A stretch of DNA of 7,439 bases from Nitrospirota bacterium (lineage in GTDB: Bacteria; NPL-UPA2; JAGMAN01): assembly GCA_030605915.1 (NCBI GenBank), contig JAUWHM010000075.1:1-7439 (forward strand), in the 5' to 3' direction. The notes under the pieces are model-generated. The model was not told where the DNA came from. It ran no database searches and was given only the letters and a program-made list of their open reading frames with translations. Below, one piece after another: positions 1-6,062 of this stretch. The translations under genes were made by a program, and so were the position numbers. Numbering within the stretch: the stretch's first letter is position 1; each line of letters begins with the position of its first letter.

Positions 1-575
1 GTTTTTTTTGATTTAGGAATTAGGGTAAGGACTTCTTTGGGGCAGATCTCTACGCACTTTCCGCAACCGGTGCATTTATCTTCATCAATAACAGGTAAGT
101 TATTCTCGTCCAAGGTAATTGCTCCAAAGGGGCATTCCTGAACGCAAGTTCCCAATCCAATGCAGCCGTAAGGACAGGCCTTTTCTCCACCAAAAAGAAG
201 ATTAGCCACTTGACAGTCTCTAATTCCCTGATAGACATATTTTTCTTTGGCCTGGTCTTTCCCCCCTTGGCAGATGAGGCGGGCTACTTCTTTTTCCCTA
301 ACTTTCACCTCTCGACCAAGTAGTCCAGCAATATTTCTCAGAGCTTCTTCTTCAACTAAAACGCAGGAATCTGGTTCAATCTTACCCTCAATTATGGCCG
401 AAGCAACAGCCTGACAGTTGGGAAAGCCGCAGGCTCCGCAGTTTACGCCAGGCAATAGCTCCAGAATCCTCTCTGTTCTGGGATTGACCTTAACGGCGAA
501 CTTCCTGGCGGCCAGTCCTAACCCAAGGGCGAATAGGAATCCAAGGCCCGCTAAACTTAAGATTGCTGCTAACAT
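1..575 (-). CDS. rnfB: RnfB, ferredoxin-interacting iron-sulfur subunit of the Rnf complex (3' end cut by window)
   Basis: RnfB accepts electrons from reduced ferredoxin and passes them into the membrane Rnf complex. I translated 191 residues from an ATG whose upstream AAGGA lies 7 bases away; the frame is still open at base 1, so the C-terminus is missing. Residues 2-23 form the N-terminal membrane anchor. The RnfB/RsxB signature follows: NCGACGFPNC with C46, C49, C54 and C71 (CxxCx4Cx16C, a [4Fe-4S] site). Further on come C102, C121, then CPYGCIGLGTCVQECP (C134, C138, C144, C148) and CTGCGKCVEICP (C168, C171, C174, C178), two ferredoxin-like clusters. E. coli RsxB ends at about 192 residues; clostridial and acetogen RnfB proteins run longer with extra clusters, and this one has no stop yet, so an extended form is possible. 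It is the last rnf gene, 34 bases after rnfA. Confidence 0.96.
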   Translation of the reverse strand, partial: MLAAILSLAGLGFLFALGLGLAARKFAVKVNPRTERILELLPGVNCGACGFPNCQAVASAIIEGKIEPDSCVLVEEEALRNIAGLLGREVKVREKEVARLICQGGKDQAKEKYVYQGIRDCQVANLLFGGEKACPYGCIGLGTCVQECPFGAITLDENNLPVIDEDKCTGCGKCVEICPKEVLTLIPKSKK

Positions 576-609
576 AAAGATATCCTTGCTACGCTCGGAA
601 TCTGATACT

Positions 610-1185
610 CTAAAACAGTCCCAGAAATCCCATGAAGGCCAAAGACAACAGCCCAGCCACCACTAAACCGATGGCTGTTCCCTTCATGGCATCGCTGATA
701 TCGGCTAGCTCTAACCTTTCCCTGATGCCCGCAAATAGCACGATGGCTAAACCAAAACCAACCCCGGCTCCTAAGCCATGGATGGTCGTCTTTAAGAGAC
801 CATATCCTTCCTGAATATTGAGGAAGGCTACCCCTAAGACGGCACAGTTGGTGGTTATTAAGGGAAGGTAAATGCCCAGCGCCTGATAAAGAGTAGGGCT
901 CACCTTCTGGATGACCATCTCTACTAACTGGACCAGGGTGGCAATGACTAAGATAAAGGCAACGATGTATAGATAAAGGAGGTCAAAGGGAACGAGGATG
1001 AAATTATAGACGAGCCAAGTAACCAGACTGGCCAATGTCATGACGAAGACAACGGCCATGGACATCCCCACCGCCATCTCCACCCGATGAGAGACACCTA
1101 AATATGGACATATTCCCAGGAAGCGAGTCAGGACAAAGTTATTAACTAAGATAGCACTGAAGAAGAGAATAAAGATTTCACCCAT
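610..1185 (-). CDS. rnfA: RnfA, integral membrane subunit of the Rnf complex
   Basis: This is a 191-residue, very hydrophobic protein with about six membrane segments, the length expected for RnfA/RsxA (about 190). It shows the family motifs NNFVLTRFLGICPYLG near the N-terminus and LPLITTNCAVLGVA in the middle. C26 and C114 are the conserved half-membrane cysteines; in the related Nqr and Rnf structures the equivalent cysteines of this subunit and its paralogue (here RnfE) share an intramembrane iron-sulfur cluster that moves electrons across the bilayer. The ATG overlaps the rnfE stop codon by one base (TAATG), which suggests translational coupling, and AGAGAGG lies 8 bases upstream. The C-terminal half has the glycine-rich GLGAGVGFGLAIVLFAGIRE stretch typical of the family. 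Nothing unusual was seen. Confidence 0.97.
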   Translation of the reverse strand: MGEIFILFFSAILVNNFVLTRFLGICPYLGVSHRVEMAVGMSMAVVFVMTLASLVTWLVYNFILVPFDLLYLYIVAFILVIATLVQLVEMVIQKVSPTLYQALGIYLPLITTNCAVLGVAFLNIQEGYGLLKTTIHGLGAGVGFGLAIVLFAGIRERLELADISDAMKGTAIGLVVAGLLSLAFMGFLGLF

Positions 1186-1775
1186 TAGCTTGGCCTCTCT
1201 TTACTTATTCTATTCATCAATCCCAGGAGAAGCCCTAAACTGATGAAAGCTCCTGGAGGCAAAACCATTACCAGGAAGGGCAAATAACCTTCTCCGAAAA
1301 GGCTGACACCAAAGATGGCGCCAGCGCCAAGGATTTCCCGGATACTTCCCAGGACGATAAGGGATAGGGTAAAACCAATTCCCATTCCTAGGCCATCTGC
1401 TAATGAACTTAAAACTGGATTCTTGGAAGCGAAGGCTTCTGCCCGACCAAGAATAATGCAGTTGACCACAATAAGGGGAAGGAACAGTCCTAATTCCTTA
1501 TGTAGCTCAAAGTAGAAACCTTCCATAATCATGTTCACTATGGACACGAAGGAAGCAATGATGACGATGAAGGAGGGAATTCTCACCCGGGTAGGAATGA
1601 ATTTGCGAAGGGATGATATAACTAAATTTGAGCAAACGAGCACCACTGCCGTTGCCAATCCCATTGCCACTCCATTTATAGCCTGGGTGGTGACGGCCAG
1701 GGTAGGGCAGATACCGAGGACGAGCCTGAAGATGGGATTCTCCTTCCAGAGCCCTTTCGCCAGTTCTTTAAGCAA
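1185..1775 (-). CDS. rnfE: RnfE, integral membrane subunit of the Rnf complex (TTG start preferred)
   Basis: RnfE is the membrane paralogue of RnfA. From the TTG at 1775 it is 196 residues and begins M-LKELAKGLWKENPIF, the usual N-terminus of the family. C23 in LGICPTLAVT and C106 in LPLIVVNCIILGRAEAF are the conserved cysteines that, with those of RnfA, hold the intramembrane iron-sulfur cluster. About six membrane helices are visible. An ATG at 1802 would add nine residues (MKSWRRRNN), but it lies inside rnfG with no ribosome site of its own, whereas AAGGAGGA sits 6 bases before the TTG. I therefore choose TTG; the alternative is possible but less likely. The gene begins one base after the rnfG stop and ends overlapping rnfA. 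Confidence 0.95.
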   Translation of the reverse strand: MLKELAKGLWKENPIFRLVLGICPTLAVTTQAINGVAMGLATAVVLVCSNLVISSLRKFIPTRVRIPSFIVIIASFVSIVNMIMEGFYFELHKELGLFLPLIVVNCIILGRAEAFASKNPVLSSLADGLGMGIGFTLSLIVLGSIREILGAGAIFGVSLFGEGYLPFLVMVLPPGAFISLGLLLGLMNRISKERPS

Positions 1776-1776
1776 A

Positions 1777-2403
1777 TTATTCCTCCTTCGCCAACTTTTC
1801 AAGTATTTCCCAGCCAGAGCGACCTTTTAAGATTTCCTCTTTCTCCTCAGAGAAAAGTTTTAGTGTCTTCTCCACTGCCTGGCATACTCCCTGAGGAGAG
1901 ATGGTTGCTCCAGAAATAGCATCAATTTCTCCTCCGTCCTTTCGCACCTTAATCTTATTCTCGGCTGACTTACACTTAAACCGGTTCCGGAAAAAGGCTT
2001 CCGTAATCTTGGCTCCCAAGCCAGGTGTCTCCTTATGGTCAACGATCTCAATTCTTGTTATAACCCCTTTCCTATTTAGCCCCACTATAACCTCAATGTC
2101 GCCCCCGTAGCCTTTACCACAGCATTTAATAGCTGCGCCGAAGATATTCTCATTCATCCTACCTCTATAAACCGGCACCTTACTTTCCTCAAATTGAAGT
2201 TCCTTCTTTTCAATTACTAATTCGCCTTTTAGCTCTTTAATCTTCTTCTCAATTAAAAGGACATTTTTAACTGCCTTCAGTTCATATTCCCTTCTTGCCT
2301 TTTGAATCCTGTCGTCGGTTAGCTGGTGCGTCAGAGATAAGGCGCAAGCAGCTATTAGTGTGATGAGAGTTAGAACCAGAACCAATCTTCCTATCTCACG
2401 CAT
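1777..2403 (-). CDS. rnfG: RnfG, periplasm-facing subunit with covalently bound FMN
   Basis: RnfG has a single N-terminal membrane segment (about residues 5-24, numbered from the ATG at 2403) followed by a soluble extracytoplasmic FMN-binding domain; the protein is 208 residues, normal for the family. The key motif is EIDAISGATIS near the C-terminus, in which T167 of SGAT is the expected site of phosphoester-linked FMN attached by the flavin transferase ApbE. DHKETPGLGAKI, upstream of it, is also a family hallmark. Residues about 30-75 are Lys/Glu-rich and probably helical. Three starts are possible: TTG 2421, ATG 2415 and ATG 2403. I prefer 2403 because GGAAG stands 5 bases upstream, and it gives an 8-base overlap with the end of rnfD. 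The rnfG stop lies within the ribosome-site region for rnfE. Confidence 0.95.
   Translation of the reverse strand: MREIGRLVLVLTLITLIAACALSLTHQLTDDRIQKARREYELKAVKNVLLIEKKIKELKGELVIEKKELQFEESKVPVYRGRMNENIFGAAIKCCGKGYGGDIEVIVGLNRKGVITRIEIVDHKETPGLGAKITEAFFRNRFKCKSAENKIKVRKDGGEIDAISGATISPQGVCQAVEKTLKLFSEEKEEILKGRSGWEILEKLAKEE
1781..1788 (-). promoter_or_regulatory. Strong Shine-Dalgarno for rnfE inside the rnfG 3' end
   Basis: AAGGAGGA on the minus strand encodes the last Lys-Glu-Glu of RnfG and stands 6 bases before the TTG at 1775. It is the best ribosome site in the operon and decides the rnfE start in favour of TTG over the upstream ATG. The rnfG stop (TAA) lies between the site and the start, so ribosomes ending on rnfG are placed to restart on rnfE. 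Confidence 0.8.
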
Positions 2404-3406
2404 TCTTTCTTCCATCCCCAAATTTTCTTAGCTTGGTCCAGCGGTCAATTAAGGGTGTTGCCCCATTCATCATTAAGATGGCAAAAGAGACTCCCTCAGG
2501 AGACTTGCTGAAGAGCCGGATGGCTATGGTAATCAGTCCACAGCCTACGGCAAAGATGAGCTGCCCCTTCCTGGTTACCGGTGAAGTGACCATATCGGTG
2601 GCCATAAAGAAAGCTCCTAAGATTAGTCCGCCGGTCAGAAGATGGAATAGGGGACTGGCATATTCAACTGGATTTAGGAGCCAGAAAATGCTACTTACCA
2701 GAACCACCGTCCCCACAAAGGGAATGGGAATGTGCCAGGAAATATGCTTCCTCCAAAACAGGAAGATGGCTCCCACGAGAAGAGCCAGAGTGGAGACTTC
2801 TCCAATGCATCCTCCAATGTTTCCCCAGAAGGCATCCCAGAGGGGGACCTGGGAGGTAGCTGCCCCGGCCCCTTCCTTCAAGAGACCAAGAGGGGTAGCT
2901 CCGGTGAGGACATCGACGCTGCGGAATAGCCCCGGGGTTGGCTTTGGCCAGGTGGTCATCAAATTAGGCCAGGAGATGAGTAGAATCACCCGACCAACTA
3001 AAGCCGGGTTGAAAGGATTATTTCCTAATCCTCCGAAGACCTGCTTGCCCAGGGCAATGGCAATTGCCCCTCCTACCCCGGCCAACCATAAAGGAACTCC
3101 AGAAGGAAGATTGAGAGCAAGCAATAATCCCGTCAAAGCGGCGCTCCCGTCGTCAACAGAGATCTTTTTCTTGCAAAGCTTCTGAATGATGGCTTCGGTC
3201 AGCACAGCGGTAGCAGTTGAGGTGAGAATAACGGTTAAAGCTTTCCAGCCGAAGATATAGATTCCCAATAAGGTGGTTGGCCCGAGAGCCAGGACCACCT
3301 CCCACATAATCCTCCTTACCCTAAGACTGTCTCTTATGTGGGGAGGGACAGAGACAATCAGTCTCTCGTTATTGAGATTTCTTTTTTGTAAGTTCGCTTT
3401 TTGCAT
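2396..3406 (-). CDS. rnfD: RnfD, integral membrane subunit with covalently bound FMN
   Basis: This 336-residue polytopic membrane protein belongs to the NqrB/RnfD family. After a short hydrophilic start comes the signature LIVSVPPHIR (residues 16-25), then helices interrupted by GGLGNNPFNPALVGRV (125-140). VDVLTGATPLG (164-174) follows, with T171 of TGAT as the expected covalent FMN attachment site. Near the C-terminus, FFMATDMVTSPVT and SFAILMMNGATPLIDR are the other conserved family blocks. The ATG lies 38 bases inside the end of rnfC; no other in-frame start occurs before residue 34, so this start is firm although its ribosome site is weak. The long overlap points to coupling with rnfC translation. 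RnfD carries electrons inside the membrane between flavin and iron-sulfur sites and probably forms part of the ion path. Confidence 0.97.
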   Translation of the reverse strand: MQKANLQKRNLNNERLIVSVPPHIRDSLRVRRIMWEVVLALGPTTLLGIYIFGWKALTVILTSTATAVLTEAIIQKLCKKKISVDDGSAALTGLLLALNLPSGVPLWLAGVGGAIAIALGKQVFGGLGNNPFNPALVGRVILLISWPNLMTTWPKPTPGLFRSVDVLTGATPLGLLKEGAGAATSQVPLWDAFWGNIGGCIGEVSTLALLVGAIFLFWRKHISWHIPIPFVGTVVLVSSIFWLLNPVEYASPLFHLLTGGLILGAFFMATDMVTSPVTRKGQLIFAVGCGLITIAIRLFSKSPEGVSFAILMMNGATPLIDRWTKLRKFGDGRKNA

Positions 3407-4742
3407 ACTTTATCCATTGGACCAGTGGTATCCTGGCCGGGCATCCGTAGGCACAGGCTCCACACTCAATACAGTCAAGGGCACCGTAACCCTTAGCTTC
3501 GTCGAACCGACCCCGCTTGGCGTAGAGAGAAATCATATTGGGCATGAGGTAAAGAGGACAGGACTGGATACATTTTCCGCATCGAATGCAGGTTATTTCC
3601 TCATCTCCCAGAGCATCTGTGAGGACAAGGATTCCAGAAGTTCCTTTGATAACTGGAACCTCGGCTGTGAACTGAGCCAGACCCATCATCGGTCCACCGA
3701 TAATTATCTTTCCTTGCTGTCCATTAAAACCGCCGCATTCCTCAATGAGGTCCGAGATGGGTGTCCCAATTCTTACCCGCAGATTCTTAGGCTCCTTAAC
3801 CCCAGGGCCAGTTACCGTAACCACTCTCTCCACCAGGGGTTTACCTGAGACCACTGCCTCCAAGCAGGAAAAAGCTGTCCCCACATTGCTCACCAATACT
3901 CCCACATCGAAGGGTAGACCTCCGGAAGGGACTTCTCTTCTTAGGATGGCTTTAATTAACTGTTTTTCTCCTCCCTGAGGATACTTGGTCTTAAGAACCT
4001 TCATCTGGATATTTGGCTCGCCCTTAACCTCCCTCCCCATAGCCGAAATTGCTTCCCACTTATTGTCTTCAATTCCTATATAGCCATTTTTTACCCCGAG
4101 GGTGGCCATCAAAATCCTGAATCCTTCCAAAATCTCCCTTGGCCTCTCCACCATCAATCTATAATCACAGGTCAGGTAAGGCTCACATTCAGCCCCATTC
4201 AGGATATAGGCATCTATCTTCTTTCCCTTGGGTGGAGATAACTTAACATGGGTGGGAAAGGCAGCTCCTCCCAGTCCGACAAGGCCAGCTTCCCTGATGG
4301 TTTCTCTTATCTCTTCCGGGCTCAAGGTCTTCCAGTCAATCCTCTCCCTAGGGGGGAGAGGGTACGGTGAAGCAGTATTGGCCAAAGGCCGATAGGGTGA
4401 GGGGCCATCTTGACCTTCTAACCACTCATCCTTCCCATCTGACTGGATGACCAGAGAGGTTGTATCTAATCCTAAGGGGTAGGGTAGGGGCTTAATTTCT
4501 GTCACTTCTCCGGAGATGGTAGCGTGAACGGGAGCTGAGACGAAGGCCTTTGCCTCGCCTATCTTCTGGCCAACTCTTACTCGATCGCCCTTTGAAACTA
4601 AAGCTTCACAGGGAGCCCCCGTGTGCTGGATGAGTGGAATGATGACCCTTTCCGGAATCTTGGCTTCTTCTATCCTCTTATCCCTGGTCGCCTCCTTTGA
4701 GCTTGAAGGATGAACCCCACCAGGAAATGTTAAGGTTTTCAT
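3369..4742 (-). CDS. rnfC: RnfC, NADH-binding, FMN and iron-sulfur subunit, with an in-frame repeat-derived insertion
   Basis: RnfC is the cytoplasmic subunit where NAD+ is reduced. The protein has 457 residues. MKTLTFPGGVHP opens the N-terminal domain, which contains an HTGAPCEALVSKGDRVRVGQ barrel-type segment. GLVGLGGAAFPTHVKL (153-168), LNGAECEPYLTCD (181-193) and YPQGGEKQLI (254-263) form the FMN/NADH-binding region shared with NuoF. C385, C388, C391, C395 and C424, C427, C430, C434 bind two [4Fe-4S] clusters. Residues 113-134 (start GPSPYRPLAN, end SPYPLPPRER) look foreign: they match a DNA palindromic repeat and interrupt a junction where relatives pass directly from the N-terminal domain to the DWKTLSPEEIRE region. 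Without them the length is about 435, nearer the norm. AAGGAG lies 11 bases before the ATG, and a GGGGT lies closer. This is the first gene of the rnf operon; no clear promoter was recognised upstream. Confidence 0.97.
   Translation of the reverse strand: MKTLTFPGGVHPSSSKEATRDKRIEEAKIPERVIIPLIQHTGAPCEALVSKGDRVRVGQKIGEAKAFVSAPVHATISGEVTEIKPLPYPLGLDTTSLVIQSDGKDEWLEGQDGPSPYRPLANTASPYPLPPRERIDWKTLSPEEIRETIREAGLVGLGGAAFPTHVKLSPPKGKKIDAYILNGAECEPYLTCDYRLMVERPREILEGFRILMATLGVKNGYIGIEDNKWEAISAMGREVKGEPNIQMKVLKTKYPQGGEKQLIKAILRREVPSGGLPFDVGVLVSNVGTAFSCLEAVVSGKPLVERVVTVTGPGVKEPKNLRVRIGTPISDLIEECGGFNGQQGKIIIGGPMMGLAQFTAEVPVIKGTSGILVLTDALGDEEITCIRCGKCIQSCPLYLMPNMISLYAKRGRFDEAKGYGALDCIECGACAYGCPARIPLVQWIKYAKSELTKKKSQ
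4341..4406. repeat. Palindromic repeat copy inserted in frame in rnfC
   Basis: This 66-bp block is a multiple of three and corresponds to RnfC residues 113-134. It has two hairpins: CCTCTCCC (4341-4348) with GGGAGAGG (4354-4361), loop TAGGG; and GGCC (4380-4383) with GGCC (4387-4390), loop AAA. Between them, TACGGTGAAGCAGTATT (4363-4379) matches the intergenic copy at 5889-5905 with one mismatch. It thus belongs to the same family as the repeats between nrdD and the redoxin gene, and it adds a Pro/Ser/Arg-rich loop to the protein. Confidence 0.75.
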
Positions 4743-4789
4743 TTACCCCTAAACTCCTTATTCTGACAATAAGATACCACGAAGCGTGA
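4743..4789 (-). promoter_or_regulatory. Leader of the rnf operon with ribosome site for rnfC
   Basis: AAGGAG (minus strand, 4759-4754) lies 11 bases before the rnfC ATG, a little far; GGGGT is closer, 2 bases from it. No convincing -35/-10 pair, riboswitch or terminator was found by eye between pyrE and rnfC, a gap of 256 bases that otherwise holds only the transposase remnant. Whether rnf has its own promoter here or reads through from pyrE cannot be decided. Confidence 0.4.
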
Positions 4790-5002
4790 GAATTGAAAAG
4801 GATTTTTTGTTTTTGGGGTCATAAATATAGACGAAAGACACTAAATGAGATAGCCAATTTCTATGGTAAAATAGGGGATACAGGGGTAAGTCAGTTGTGC
4901 ATGAGATTAGAAAGAAAAAGAAAGGGGGGATTGGCAATTAAACATCTTAATAAATCAATTAGAGAAGGAAATAAATGTGGAATGTGGAGATCTGACCCCT
5001 AA
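4790..5002 (+). pseudogene. Decayed C-terminal end of a RAYT/IS200-like (Y1) transposase
   Basis: A 69-codon plus-strand frame (TTG at 4793, stop just before it in frame) reads like the DnaA-C-like helix-turn-helix tail found on many REP-associated tyrosine transposases: KYRRKTLNEIANFYG, then GDTGVSQLCMRLERKRK. The catalytic HUH domain is absent. After codon HL (about 4951) the reading makes better sense one base later, giving NQLEKEINVECGDLTP, so a single-base frameshift is probable. The right end GATCTGACCCC and a GGGGTCA at 4815-4821 form a 7-base inverted pair; I recall GGGGTCAGATCT-type sequence beside such transposases in other genomes, but this is unverified. The segment is AT-rich and has no gene partner. 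Its last bases overlap the pyrE stop on the other strand. A chance open frame is the alternative. Confidence 0.5.
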
Positions 5003-5541
5003 AAATCGCTCCTATTAAAGATTGAAGCTAATTCATATTTATGGCGAGCTAAATTTTCTCTTGCGCCTTCAAGTCTATCTACTAAAGCAATTACCTTAAC
5101 AATCTTGCAATTAGCTTTCTTTACTTCCTTAATTGCTTTTAAGGCCGAACTGCCTGTTGTCATAACGTCATCAATAATAACAACTCTTGAATTTGGTTTT
5201 AAGGGAGTTCCTTCAATATATTTCTGCATACCATGTTTTTTCCCTTTTTTTCTAACTATGAAAGTGTGGACAGGTTTATGATTAAGATAGCTAATAGCAG
5301 CTATTGCTCCTAAGATGGGATCTGCCCCAATTGTTAATCCACCTATAGCATCAAATTTCTCACCTTTTAGCGTATTTAAAAAAATCTTAGCTGTTAAATA
5401 AGCACCTTCTGAATTCAGGGTTACTTGTTTAGCATCTATATAAAAATCACTTATTTTCCCGGACGATAATTTTATCTTTCCAGAACTAAATGCATCTTTT
5501 TTTAGAAGTTTTAAAAGACGCTTTTTATCTTTTTCTACCAT
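4999..5541 (-). CDS. pyrE: PyrE, orotate phosphoribosyltransferase
   Basis: This enzyme joins orotate to PRPP to give OMP, the fifth step of de novo pyrimidine synthesis, in the cytoplasm. The 180-residue protein has the type I phosphoribosyltransferase PRPP motif VVIIDDVMTTGSS (120-132). It also has the OPRT-specific start LSSGKISDFYIDAKQ (25-39), GGLTIGADPI (67-76) and the catalytic loop region FIVRKKGKKHGMQKYIEG (94-111). The length is normal for the shorter bacterial/archaeal type. The ATG follows the redoxin gene by 9 bases, with only a weak GTGGA ribosome site, so the two genes are probably co-transcribed. The gene is clearly AT-rich (about 35% G+C by hand count over 5041-5280) and lysine-rich, unlike the rnf and nrdD genes near 50% or above, and its 3' end abuts a transposase remnant. 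Lateral acquisition is a reasonable inference but not proven. Confidence 0.93.
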   Translation of the reverse strand: MVEKDKKRLLKLLKKDAFSSGKIKLSSGKISDFYIDAKQVTLNSEGAYLTAKIFLNTLKGEKFDAIGGLTIGADPILGAIAAISYLNHKPVHTFIVRKKGKKHGMQKYIEGTPLKPNSRVVIIDDVMTTGSSALKAIKEVKKANCKIVKVIALVDRLEGARENLARHKYELASIFNRSDF

Positions 5542-5550
5542 TATAATCCA

Positions 5551-5817
5551 CTATTTCAAATATTTCTTAAAATCATCTGACTTGGGCACCTCCCCGGACC
5601 ACCTTATCTTCTCCTCTCCATCGTTTTCTATGACCGTTGTGGGGATTTTCCCCACTCCATAATAAGCAGACTCAGCCAAACCATCCACTGCATCCATATC
5701 ATAAAAGCTGACTTTGACTTTATCAGAGACATTCCACTTCCTCATGAAGTGGTTAAACTTATTTTTTGTCGTCTGACACTTAGCACAATTTTTCTTACCA
5801 AATATCTTAATTTCCAT
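5551..5817 (-). CDS. Small glutaredoxin/NrdH-like thiol redox protein
   Basis: This 88-residue protein has a thioredoxin fold in its shortest form: an N-terminal strand MEIKIFG, the redox-active CAKC (C11, C14) at the start of the first helix, and the cis-proline loop KIPTT (P59) before a strand and the closing RWSGEVP helix region. No signal peptide is present, so it acts in the cytoplasm. It lies directly downstream of nrdD (across a repeat-filled gap) and 9 bases upstream of pyrE. Known redoxin-dependent class III ribonucleotide reductases use thioredoxin or NrdH-type partners, so donation of electrons to NrdD is the likeliest role; this is inference from context. A general thioredoxin or glutaredoxin role is the alternative. 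No convincing ribosome site precedes the ATG, but there is no better start. Confidence 0.85.
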   Translation of the reverse strand: MEIKIFGKKNCAKCQTTKNKFNHFMRKWNVSDKVKVSFYDMDAVDGLAESAYYGVGKIPTTVIENDGEEKIRWSGEVPKSDDFKKYLK

Positions 5818-5878
5818 CGTGCAATTAACCCGTGTGGAGTTTCGGTCTTTGTGCCTTTGCGGATTCTTTCTTGCAGTA

Positions 5879-5933
5879 TAGGAAAGTATACGGTGAAGCA
5901 GTACTGCCTTCGGCTGTAAAACGCACTTTCCTA
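5879..5933. repeat. Palindromic repeat copy with 9-bp inverted ends
   Basis: TAGGAAAGT (5879-5887) and ACTTTCCTA (5925-5933) are perfect inverted ends around a 37-base core. The core contains TACGGTGAAGCAGTACT (5889-5905), shared with the copy in rnfC, and a GCC-TTC-GGC hairpin (5906-5914) in the position where the rnfC copy has GGCC-AAA-GGCC. The outer stem and inner hairpin would fold in DNA or in the minus-strand transcript. Confidence 0.7.
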
Positions 5934-5935
5934 AC

Positions 5936-5956
5936 TACTGAAAATTCCTATCAGTA
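5936..5956. repeat. Short stem-loop between repeat copies
   Basis: TACTGA (5936-5941) and TCAGTA (5951-5956) form a 6-bp inverted repeat with a 9-base loop. It lies between the two repeat copies. There is no T-run after it on the transcribed side, so it does not look like an intrinsic terminator. Confidence 0.4.
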
Positions 5957-5965
5957 AGAAACGGT

Positions 5966-6062
5966 TACGGTAAAGCACGGTGAAGCAGTGCCGATTCTCA
6001 GGCAGTACTGCCCTAAAGGGGCTGTATGACGAACGATCCTAAAGGACTGCAAAAAGCCTGAG
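5966..6062. repeat. Compound repeat: partial core duplications and a second hairpin copy
   Basis: TACGGTAAAGCA (5966-5977) is followed at once by CGGTGAAGCAGT (5978-5989), a slightly diverged tandem of the family core. The perfect palindrome GGCAGTACTGCC lies at 6001-6012, overlapping a GCCC/GGGC hairpin (6010-6013, 6019-6022), and ends in GGGGCTGTA, as the 5879-5933 copy ends in GGCTGTA. A second small hairpin, TCC-TAAA-GGA, lies at 6037-6046. CTCAGGC (5997-6003) and GCCTGAG (6056-6062) bracket the block as a 7-bp inverted pair. Together with 5879-5956 this fills most of the 264-base gap between nrdD and the redoxin gene. Confidence 0.6.

Noticed and set aside
50..238. 62-codon minus-strand frame inside rnfB
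   Set aside because: It lies in a different frame from the RnfB reading, which carries all the cysteine motifs; a chance frame.
2404..2421. Upstream TTG (2421) and ATG (2415) starts for rnfG
   Set aside because: Neither has a well-placed ribosome site; ATG 2403 has GGAAG 5 bases upstream and puts the membrane helix directly at the N-terminus.
2433..3185. 250-codon open frame on the plus strand opposite rnfD
   Set aside because: It is the antisense shadow of a well-supported membrane gene; the protein resembles no known family and has no ribosome site or partner.
3273..3848. 191-codon plus-strand frame opposite rnfC and rnfD
   Set aside because: It spans the rnfC/rnfD junction antisense to conserved iron-sulfur motifs, with no recognisable domain.
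5847..5862. Imperfect tandem CTTTGTGC CTTTGCGG
   Set aside because: It resembles a short phrase common in intergenic DNA of several bacteria, but at 16 bases it is too short to call a repeat family from this window.
5818..5878. Possible riboswitch or T-box before the redoxin gene
   Set aside because: No conserved T-box, cobalamin or other riboswitch core was seen; the nearby structure is explained by the repeat family.
5879..6062. Possible CRISPR array
   Set aside because: Repeats are short, diverged, unevenly spaced and palindromic at different scales, with no regular spacers and no cas genes.
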